A stretch of DNA of 64,000 bases, taken from positions 3,896,001-3,960,000 of the forward strand of contig NZ_LT732529.1 of assembly GCF_900156865.1 (NCBI RefSeq), given 5' to 3'. The DNA is from Litchfieldia sinesaloumensis. GTDB taxonomy: Bacteria > Bacillota > Bacilli > Bacillales > Bacillaceae_L. The stretch's first letter is position 1. Each line of letters opens with the position of its first letter. Shown one piece after another: positions 1 through 7,031 of the stretch. The notes beneath the pieces are model-generated. The model had not been told where the DNA came from. It was given only the letters and a program-made list of their open reading frames with translations, and made no database searches. The position numbers were made by a program, and so were the translations under genes.

Positions 1-1
1 T

Positions 2-1603
2 GAAGCCAGGAAGGAAGGGTTATATTTTGTTGCGTACAATGAAGAAAAACCACCTGCTTTTATTTGCTCCGAATATGTCCTTATTACTGGAAGATATGAA
101 AACATTACGGATGGAACTGAAGGATTGATAGTTTCCTGGTTTCATAATAACAAATGGAAAAGGTTGAAAAGGAGCCGGGATAACTTTATGGTTCTAAGCA
201 AATTAGTTGAATTATCCGCTTTAGGTTTTCCTGTTAGTTCCTTAAATCAAAGATTAATGGTTCAGTACTTAACCGCTTTTGAAAGGGCGAATTTGGAAAA
301 TATACCAGTTGAAAAAGCCAGTGAACAAATGGGTTGGAGTGAACATGGATTCCTGTTAGGAAATGAGTTTATAGGTTCCGGTTCTTTGTCATTGGTCAGC
401 AGCGACAAAGGTGAAGAACAGTTTGCAAAACATTATACAAGCAAAGGCTATATACATCCTTGGTTAAACATGATTGAAGCGATTAAGTCTTATCCAAAGG
501 TAATAGCTGGGGTTTATGCTTCCTTTGCTTCCCCTCTGATAGAGCTCTTCGATTCAAAACCCTTTATATTTGAGTGGAGTGGGGAAACATCAAAAGGGAA
601 AACAACAGCGCAAAAAATCGCAGCTTCTGTTTGGGGTAAACCGAATGAACACGGTATTTTAAAAAGGTGGAACAGTACACCCGTTGCAATAGAGAGGGCT
701 GCCAGCTTAACAAACCATGTTCCGCTATTCTTAGATGATACTAAACAGGCAAACCCTAAATATATCGCCTCTTCCGTTTATCATTTGGCGGGCGGTCAAG
801 GTAAAAACCGGGGAAGTATAAATGGTATGCAAACAACAAAAACCTGGAGTAACGTTATTTTTAGTACAGGTGAACAAAAGATAACTAGCTTTTCACGTGA
901 TGGAGGATCAACGGCAAGGGTTTTCAGTTTGGATGGTTTACCTTTTGGGACTGCCAATGATGAAACATACAATCTTGTTAGAAAGATTGAAAGAGTTTTA
1001 AAAAAACATTATGGGTTAGCAGGAAAAATGTTCATCCAGTACATTTTGGATAATCGCGAAAAATGGCTAGGATGGGAAAATTATTTTTACCAACAAACAG
1101 ACTTTTACGCAGAAATAGCCAAAGGAAACACAGTTTCACAAAGACTAGCTGAGCATATGGGGATTATTGACCTTGCCAGCATTCTTTTTCATAAATGTTT
1201 TAATCAGCAATACAAAGCGGAAAAGGAAATGATCAAATTGTGGGAAGGAATCATTAGTGATAACCAGGAAACAGACAGACCTAAGCAAGCCCTGGAAGAT
1301 GTTATAAGTTGGGTTTCATCAGAAGAAAACCGCTTATATACCCGGGATGGAGAAACGATTTTTAAGCCTTCTGACTGTATTGGCAAATGGAATGAAGCCA
1401 AATCAGAGGATTTATGCTTGTATCCTGTAAAACTGGAAAACTTCTTGAAAACACAAGGGTACGAACCTTCTGCAATACTAAAATCGTGGGCGGAAAGAAA
1501 TTGGATTGTTACCGCAAGCGGTAGAATGAAGAAAAAGGTATCTGTTAAGAACGTAAAAGAATGGATGTATGTTTTAAAAATTGACATAATCAACAGCCTC
1601 TAG
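2..1603 (+). CDS. DUF927 domain helicase/primase-like protein (5' end outside window)
   Basis: The reading frame is open from base 2, so the gene begins upstream of the window; the TTG at 125 has no special claim to be the start. A Walker A motif (GETSKGKT) lies at about 581-604 and a Walker B-like segment (PLFLDD) at about 720-740, giving the P-loop ATPase core of the DUF927 family. DUF927 proteins are common in integrative elements, plasmids and phages of Firmicutes and are thought to act in replication as helicases. The next gene is an ERCC4-type nuclease beyond a repeat-rich spacer, which fits a replication/processing module of a mobile island. The family call is confident; the biochemical role is inferred. 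Confidence 0.8.
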   Translation, partial: EARKEGLYFVAYNEEKPPAFICSEYVLITGRYENITDGTEGLIVSWFHNNKWKRLKRSRDNFMVLSKLVELSALGFPVSSLNQRLMVQYLTAFERANLENIPVEKASEQMGWSEHGFLLGNEFIGSGSLSLVSSDKGEEQFAKHYTSKGYIHPWLNMIEAIKSYPKVIAGVYASFASPLIELFDSKPFIFEWSGETSKGKTTAQKIAASVWGKPNEHGILKRWNSTPVAIERAASLTNHVPLFLDDTKQANPKYIASSVYHLAGGQGKNRGSINGMQTTKTWSNVIFSTGEQKITSFSRDGGSTARVFSLDGLPFGTANDETYNLVRKIERVLKKHYGLAGKMFIQYILDNREKWLGWENYFYQQTDFYAEIAKGNTVSQRLAEHMGIIDLASILFHKCFNQQYKAEKEMIKLWEGIISDNQETDRPKQALEDVISWVSSEENRLYTRDGETIFKPSDCIGKWNEAKSEDLCLYPVKLENFLKTQGYEPSAILKSWAERNWIVTASGRMKKKVSVKNVKEWMYVLKIDIINSL

Positions 1604-2020
1604 AACTCTGTTTAAAGGGCTTTATATAAATATAGTACCCATTAGTACCCACATAGTACTCAATATAGTGGAAACTGTTTAAGTCAGTATTATCAAGGTT
1701 TAACTTAATAGTACCCATAGTACCCACTATTTTTAGTATATACCTGTATATTTTCAAAAGGCTTTATTCTCGCTATTTCACCATAGATAAATACACTATT
1801 ATATTTTAGTGGGAACTCCGGGTACTATACTCCAAAAATATGGTTTGTTAGTTCCCGACGTGTGAGAACTTAGCGGGAACCATGAAAGAAAAATAGTTCC
1901 ATTAAACTTCCGAAGTTTTCCTTAACAGCTAAATCACCAAAACAAGCCAAGCTAAAAATAGCTGTTAGGGTAAGTGAATCGAAGGTATAGCTTAAAGCCA
2001 AACATGAGGGGTTTACGCTT
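1604..2020. other. Gene-free spacer with iteron-like repeats
   Basis: No credible coding region. AT-rich DNA holds the direct repeat AGTACCC at 1634, 1644, 1710 and 1719, plus a degenerate copy near 1655. Further on, GTTCCCG (1851-1857) faces CGGGAAC (1874-1880) as a perfect 7-bp inverted repeat, with related GGGAAC/GTTCC words nearby. The spacer could be a control region or origin for the replication module; that is inference. Confidence 0.55.
1634..1725. repeat. Four AGTACCC direct repeats (iteron-like)
   Basis: Exact AGTACCC copies begin at 1634, 1644, 1710 and 1719. They come in two pairs with internal spacings of 10 and 9 bp, close to one helical turn, and each copy is followed by A. 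This layout resembles initiator or regulator binding sites, but no cognate protein is identifiable in the window. Confidence 0.55.
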
Positions 2021-2569
2021 ATGATGATATTAGGCATTAAATATAGTTTCACAGATAAGGAGATAAAAGAGCTGCTTTCCGGTTTGGTAATCCTGATTGA
2101 TACCAGGGAACAGGGAAACAGCCATATCCTTAAATACTTTGAATCTCATAAAATCACACACAAGAAAAGAAAGCTGGATTATGGGGATTATTCCGCTTAT
2201 TTGCCAAAGAATGAGGGATTAGGAATACAAAGAGATATTTATTTAACCGCTGCTATTGAGCGCAAAAACAGCGTGGGTGAATTAGCAGCTACTATTAAGG
2301 AAAGAACCCGCTTTGAAAATGAATTGATTCGGGCACAAAATTCACCTTTTGTTCTTTTGGTTGAAGATTCAGATGGCTATGAAAAAATTGTAAGGGGGTC
2401 ATATAGGAGCCATTACAAAGCAAAAGCCTTATTGGGTTCCTTGAAGTCATTTGAAACGAAGTACGGCTTCCAGACCGTCTTTATTTCTCCAAAAACATCC
2501 GGGAACTATTTTTTTTATCACTTTTATTATCTATTCAGAAACATGCTGAGAGGGGCATCATTTTTGTAA
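2021..2569 (+). CDS. ERCC4-type nuclease domain protein
   Basis: A 182-residue protein. It has the ERCC4/XPF nuclease layout: LIDTREQ early (about residues 25-31), YGDYSA (about 55-60) and the core IERKN (about 85-89), followed by an Arg/Glu-rich helix. These residues form the metal-binding site in XPF/Mus81-type nucleases that cut branched or flapped DNA. It lacks the helicase and helix-hairpin-helix domains of XPF, as is usual for short mobile-element versions. AGGGG at 2007-2011 lies 9 nt before the ATG and supports this start. With the DUF927 gene it probably forms a DNA processing module of the island. Family call firm; substrate unknown. Confidence 0.8.
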   Translation: MMILGIKYSFTDKEIKELLSGLVILIDTREQGNSHILKYFESHKITHKKRKLDYGDYSAYLPKNEGLGIQRDIYLTAAIERKNSVGELAATIKERTRFENELIRAQNSPFVLLVEDSDGYEKIVRGSYRSHYKAKALLGSLKSFETKYGFQTVFISPKTSGNYFFYHFYYLFRNMLRGASFL

Positions 2570-2668
2570 AGAAAACTGGGGTTTTTATGTACGTTTTGTT
2601 AACTTAAAAAACGCGGAGGCCTTGATATAATTGGACTTTTTAGATTCCCTAAAAATAGGAGTGAAAAC

Positions 2669-2899
2669 ATGGCCGCAAATGGGAGCAAATTTACTAAAAA
2701 TATACGATTAAACAGGCCGCAAGACATTAGAAGGATGGTAGGAAAAGTTATTAATATCTTGCTCCAAGATGGAGAAATGACAATAGACAAAGCCAAAACT
2801 ATAGCGACCTTATCGAATACAGCTTTAAAATCAATGGAACTAGGAGATTTAGCGGAAAGAATGAATAAGATTGAGCAAATGTTTGATAACCAGGAATAG
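2669..2899 (+). CDS. Small hypothetical protein (island)
   Basis: A 76-residue protein with a good ribosome site (AGGAG, 9 nt before ATG). It is basic at the N terminus, followed by two predicted amphipathic helices (IRRMVGKVINILLQD and an alternating Glu/Lys C terminus that looks coiled-coil). No family recognised. It is followed at 32 bp by another small gene in the same direction, so the two are probably co-transcribed. It might be a small regulator or accessory factor of the mobile element, but nothing in the sequence proves this. Confidence 0.6.
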   Translation: MAANGSKFTKNIRLNRPQDIRRMVGKVINILLQDGEMTIDKAKTIATLSNTALKSMELGDLAERMNKIEQMFDNQE

Positions 2900-2931
2900 C
2901 ACCGGAATTTTACGAAAAGGAGCGATATCGA

Positions 2932-3318
2932 ATGAGTTTAAAATCTCGGCTGAAACATCTTGAGCGAAATATAAAGCCAAAAGGAAAAGACCCTGTTCAA
3001 GAGTGGCAAGATAGAGTTAAAAGGCATGAAGAAATGGAAAGCCTTTCTCCCGCCATCGAAGAAGGAGATTTGCAAGCTTGCATTCGCTATTGCCAGCTGT
3101 GTGAGGAAAGTGTCGTTGACAGAACATTTGCTTACCGGGATGTTTTTATTAAAGTTGCTGCAATGAACGGAGGTTATGAACCGAGTTATGAGGAAGAAAC
3201 AGAGATCGACGTTTGGTATCACAATCTAAAGGAGACATATAAATATCTGGAAGAGAAGGTAAAGGTTCCGAGTATTAAGGAACCTGTTTTGAAAAAGTGG
3301 AAATCCCGAAGCTTGTGA
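2932..3318 (+). CDS. Hypothetical protein (island)
   Basis: A 128-residue soluble protein preceded by a strong ribosome site (AAAAGGAG, 10 nt before ATG). It is charged, with a Lys/Arg-rich N terminus, a central CIRYCQLCEES segment containing three Cys, and an acidic middle. The Cys spacing (C-x3-C-x2-C) is not a recognised zinc motif. Co-directional with and close behind the 76-residue gene. No function is assigned. Confidence 0.6.
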   Translation: MSLKSRLKHLERNIKPKGKDPVQEWQDRVKRHEEMESLSPAIEEGDLQACIRYCQLCEESVVDRTFAYRDVFIKVAAMNGGYEPSYEEETEIDVWYHNLKETYKYLEEKVKVPSIKEPVLKKWKSRSL

Positions 3319-3502
3319 AAAATATACTTAACTAGGAGTAGTTTAATTTTATGTGTGAAGCCTAATTCTTTTTTAACAATTAGGCCAGATTATTGAGTAG
3401 AACTTCTATGGATTTAACCATTTTATTAAAAGATAAATTAGTTTAGGATTAATAAAGGTGAACCGTACACTTAAGTAAGTGAGTTTTTTAAAAAAACAGA
3501 AG

Positions 3503-3540
3503 CAGCACCGTACCGTAAATTGAGGAAGGTGCTGTTTTAT
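3503..3540. terminator. Bidirectional terminator between island genes and hsdS
   Basis: CAGCACC (3503-3509) pairs with GGTGCTG (3528-3534), followed by TTTTAT on the plus strand. On the minus strand the stem is followed by a T-rich run (complement of 3484-3498). It sits between converging genes and can end both transcripts. Confidence 0.65.
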
Positions 3541-3541
3541 C

Positions 3542-4696
3542 TTAGATGAACATTTGTTGCATAAAATATTTCTTTTGACTTTGTAGTAAAGTTAATTTAT
3601 CCTCTTGAAGACTAATATTCTTATCTAATGAACACAAAAAATCAGTAATAACTCTTTGTTCTTCAATACAAGGGATTTGTAAATTACAGGTATTAAATGC
3701 TTGCATTCTTAACGAAGGAACTGTTGAACCAACAGCAAATTTTAAAAAATGTCTGTTTTTTAATAATAACTGATAATATATAAATTTAGGTATGATATTT
3801 TCTTTGAAGTTATAAATGCTATATGCACGCTGATGCAGTGCATACTTCCCCGAAAAATATCTAGGAAGAAAGCGGCTACCCTCTCCCGGGTAAATAATAG
3901 CCTCTTCGTTGAAAGAATATTCATTTAAATATTTAATATCTTCTGAACGGTCAAAAAAATGATAGGAACCATTAGCTACATTATCTTTAACATTCTTATC
4001 ACCAGTTTTTATTGAGGCTACTTGATTTAATAATAAATTATCCCATTTTGGATATGGTTTATCATCTGCACTTTTAAATCGTAATTCTTGTTTAAAAATC
4101 TTGTGTATATATCCTTTTTTCTGTTCTTTAAGCAAGTCAATTTTTTCTTGTTGAAGTTGAATTTTCTTTTCAAGTAGGCTGAAAAAATTACCTAACTTCT
4201 TTTGTTCTCGCAAGGATGGTAACTTAACTAATGTGGTTGCTAAATTATTCATGTTTATTTTCTTTGGAGAAGCAGTTAAAAGGGATTTAGATAAAAATTC
4301 TCTTTTATATGTTGATGTTTTAATATACTCAACAAGAAAATTAGAATCAAAAAGCTTGCTAGATTTTATTAATCCTACACTTACATATATGCTAAAAGGT
4401 GTATCCCACTCAACTAATTTTGGTACTCCAAGTGAATTAATTCCTGAACTAATCCTAGTAATTAAAATATCATTCTTTTGTGGATTACACCTTTTATTTA
4501 TTTCCTTATATTCTTCTTCGGAAATATATTTTACTGGAGCATTGGTTGTAATTGTTTCGACACTCCAGAATGGAATACCAGATGGTTTATAATTAGGTGT
4601 AAAGTGTGTGCCGTCGCTTAATTCTGTTAAATTGCCAAGAGTAAAAGACTGCCATTCGTCATGAAATTCTGTAAATCTCAATTTAGGTGCCTTCAT
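3542..4696 (-). CDS. hsdS: Type I restriction-modification specificity subunit HsdS
   Basis: A 384-residue protein, normal for HsdS. It has two target recognition domains, each followed by a conserved helical spacer: the first around LREQKKLGNFFSLLEKKIQ, the second near the C terminus around IEEQRVITDFLCSLDKNIS. Each domain reads half of a bipartite DNA target, and the helices set the gap. It follows hsdM by 3 bp, so translation is likely coupled. HsdS binds two HsdM for methylation and adds HsdR for cleavage. The recognition sequence cannot be read from the protein by eye. Confidence 0.93.
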   Translation of the reverse strand: MKAPKLRFTEFHDEWQSFTLGNLTELSDGTHFTPNYKPSGIPFWSVETITTNAPVKYISEEEYKEINKRCNPQKNDILITRISSGINSLGVPKLVEWDTPFSIYVSVGLIKSSKLFDSNFLVEYIKTSTYKREFLSKSLLTASPKKINMNNLATTLVKLPSLREQKKLGNFFSLLEKKIQLQQEKIDLLKEQKKGYIHKIFKQELRFKSADDKPYPKWDNLLLNQVASIKTGDKNVKDNVANGSYHFFDRSEDIKYLNEYSFNEEAIIYPGEGSRFLPRYFSGKYALHQRAYSIYNFKENIIPKFIYYQLLLKNRHFLKFAVGSTVPSLRMQAFNTCNLQIPCIEEQRVITDFLCSLDKNISLQEDKLTLLQSQKKYFMQQMFI

Positions 4697-4699
4697 TAC

Positions 4700-6253
4700 T
4701 TACACCTCCAACTCTTTAAAGTATTTCTCTAAATCACGATCCACATCTGTAATCTCTTCATCGATTTTCTTCAGACGCTGAACTACTTCTTGTAGGTTAA
4801 TCGGTTCTTCTTCTTCAAACGTATCAACGTAACGAGGAATGTTTAAATTGAATTCATTATTCTTAATTTCTTCTAATGTTGCAGAGTAAGAGTATTTTCC
4901 GATTGTTTCACGACTCTGGAGTGTGTTAATAATCTTTTCAACTTGTTCGTCTGATAAATGGTTTTGGTTTTTGCCTTTTTCAAACTCATTTGATGCATCT
5001 ATGAATAGTACATTATCATCATGCTTACGACACTTTTTAAATACAAGAATACAAGTTGGTATACTTGTACCGTAGAAAATGTTTGCTGGTAATCCGATTA
5101 CTGCATCTAAGTAATTTTTTTCTTCTATAAGATACTTACGAATTGCTTCTTCAGCAGCACCACGGAATAGGACTCCATGTGGTAACACCACTGCCATTGT
5201 CCCGTTATCATCTAGCTGATGAATAAAGTGTTGAATGAAGGCAAAGTCTGCTTTTGATTTTGGTGCTAGTTTAGCGTAGGCACTAAAGCGTTCATCTTCT
5301 TTGAACTTATCATCCGCACTCCATTTCGCAGAATATGGAGGATTGGCAACTATAGCTTCAAAACGTTGGTCGAGGTGTTGTGGTTCTTCTAATGTATCCG
5401 CATTTTGAATATCGAAACGTTGGTATGGAACATCATGAAGCAACATATTCATACGTGCTAAGTTGTATGTTGTTGAAACTTTTTCCTGGCCGTAATATTT
5501 GTGGACTTTCGCTTCTTTACCTACACGAAGGAGCAAGGAACCAGAACCACAAGCTCCGTCATATACATCCCGAATTTCTGATTTACCAGCAGTCACAATC
5601 TTCGCTAAGATTTTAGATACTTGCTGTGGAGTATAGAATTCGCCAGCTTTCTTCCCTGCGTTTGCAGCAAATTGTGAAATCATATATTCGTATGCATCAC
5701 CTAAAATGTCAATTTCTACATCATCTTGCAAGAAAGGAATACTTGCAATGTTGACAATGACTTTACTGATTAAACTTGTACGGTCCTTAACGGTACGTCC
5801 TAAACGTGAAGAAGTTAAATCCATATCGTCGAAAAGATTTTGGAAATCGTCTTGGCTTGCAGTACCTAAAGTGGAAGATTCAATTGCTTTTATTCCGTTT
5901 TGTAGCACTTCTATATCAAAATTCCCATTTGTCCCTTTTTCAATTTCTTCAAGGAAACGAGAGAACAGGAATTTTGGCTCTACTACATAACCTAACTCAT
6001 CAATAAGATACTCAGCTAAGTCCTCACGGTACTCTTCATTTTTCCATGCTTCGGCATATGATATGTTATCGTCTTTAAGTAATTTTTTTGCACGTGCTTC
6101 TACTTTTTCAGATAAATAACGATAGAAAATTAATCCTAAAATATAATCCTTGAATTCATTGGCATCCATTTGACCCCGTAAGTCATTTGCCATAGACCAT
6201 AATTTTTTATGTAATTCAGCTTGTTGTTGTCGTTGTTTTTCACTCGTCGTCAT
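4700..6253 (-). CDS. hsdM: Type I restriction-modification methyltransferase HsdM
   Basis: A 517-residue N6-adenine DNA methyltransferase of usual family length. The N-terminal HsdM helical domain (residues about 15-140) precedes the catalytic domain, with motif I DGACGSGS at 232-239 binding S-adenosylmethionine and motif IV NPPYS at 304-308 at the active site. It lies between a half-size S-like gene (26 bp upstream) and hsdS (3 bp downstream), in one transcription unit. It methylates host DNA so that HsdR does not cut it. Confidence 0.96.
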   Translation of the reverse strand: MTTSEKQRQQQAELHKKLWSMANDLRGQMDANEFKDYILGLIFYRYLSEKVEARAKKLLKDDNISYAEAWKNEEYREDLAEYLIDELGYVVEPKFLFSRFLEEIEKGTNGNFDIEVLQNGIKAIESSTLGTASQDDFQNLFDDMDLTSSRLGRTVKDRTSLISKVIVNIASIPFLQDDVEIDILGDAYEYMISQFAANAGKKAGEFYTPQQVSKILAKIVTAGKSEIRDVYDGACGSGSLLLRVGKEAKVHKYYGQEKVSTTYNLARMNMLLHDVPYQRFDIQNADTLEEPQHLDQRFEAIVANPPYSAKWSADDKFKEDERFSAYAKLAPKSKADFAFIQHFIHQLDDNGTMAVVLPHGVLFRGAAEEAIRKYLIEEKNYLDAVIGLPANIFYGTSIPTCILVFKKCRKHDDNVLFIDASNEFEKGKNQNHLSDEQVEKIINTLQSRETIGKYSYSATLEEIKNNEFNLNIPRYVDTFEEEEPINLQEVVQRLKKIDEEITDVDRDLEKYFKELEV

Positions 6254-6279
6254 CGTTAATTCCTCCTAAAGTTTCATTA

Positions 6280-6870
6280 TTAGTTTAAGGCAATACTTTG
6301 GATTAGTTTTTGCTGGATATATAGCTGCTGTAATTCAGCCTTTTCGGCCATCAATAATTCTTTTCTTTTTTTAAGCTGAGCTATTTTTCCGATAATGATT
6401 TGCTTTTGAATAGGTGGTAAGTCAATTTCTAAATCCTTTAAATGAGATAGTTTCAATAGAGAAATCACTGTGCCTTCACTTAGAACAGACAGTTGCTTTT
6501 GAATGGATGGATGTTCATTAAAATACCATTCAAAAAAGGCTGGATCTGCATTACTTGTAAATTGAATTTTTATGAAGTTGTTTGTTAATAATAACCCGCT
6601 ATATTTCTGAGGTAACAAAGCAACTTTTTGTGTATGTGTGTGTAGAATAAGACTATTTGTGTCAGTTAGCAACTGTGGTACCAATTTTTCTTTTTGTACA
6701 GTAATTTCTATATTTTTTTCATTTGAAATTCGATAAGCTAAACCCAGCGTTTCATTAAATTCCTTTAATGAAAGTGGTTTAACCTTTAATGTTTCTACGT
6801 CAGAAGATAATGTTTCTAAACGATTTGTAAACGCACCTTGTGTAAATACAGCGATTTCATGGAGTTTCAT
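6280..6870 (-). CDS. Half-size HsdS-like specificity protein
   Basis: A 196-residue protein resembling one target recognition domain plus one spacer helix of HsdS. The signature is LPPIQKQIIIGKIAQLKKRKE at about residues 150-170 followed by a coiled-coil tail. Full HsdS proteins have two such halves. It is the first gene of the S'-M-S operon, with a strong ribosome site (AAAGGAGG) directly beside a palindrome. Two half-subunits can dimerise to give a symmetric target, or one could act as an alternative or regulatory subunit; which applies here is unknown. Confidence 0.75.
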   Translation of the reverse strand: MKLHEIAVFTQGAFTNRLETLSSDVETLKVKPLSLKEFNETLGLAYRISNEKNIEITVQKEKLVPQLLTDTNSLILHTHTQKVALLPQKYSGLLLTNNFIKIQFTSNADPAFFEWYFNEHPSIQKQLSVLSEGTVISLLKLSHLKDLEIDLPPIQKQIIIGKIAQLKKRKELLMAEKAELQQLYIQQKLIQSIALN

Positions 6871-6881
6871 CGTACACCTCC

Positions 6882-6985
6882 TTTGATATTTTATAATATA
6901 TCAAACTCATAAATTAATTATATGTGATATTTTATAAAATATCAACGGTTAATTGGTGTTTGTTTTGATATTTTTTAATATAACA
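6882..6985. promoter_or_regulatory. Cluster of ATATCA palindromes upstream of the hsd S'-M-S operon
   Basis: Three related sites: 6882-6905 (24 bp, one mismatch pair), 6925-6944 (a perfect 20-bp palindrome with TGATAT half-sites) and a degenerate copy at 6964-6983. The first directly touches the Shine-Dalgarno sequence of the half-HsdS gene. The sites are spaced about 40 bp apart. This looks like a multi-site operator in the promoter region; the repressor is not identifiable here. Confidence 0.6.
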
Positions 6986-7014
6986 TAAAAAGAACGCTGA
7001 ATCAGCGCTCTCTA
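6985..7014 (-). terminator. Terminator after hsdR
   Basis: On the minus strand CGCTG-ATT-CAGCG, extended by two weaker pairs, is followed by CTTTTTAT, just past the hsdR stop. It separates hsdR transcription from the S'-M-S operon. Confidence 0.55.
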
Positions 7015-7031
7015 ATTAAATGAAATTGATT

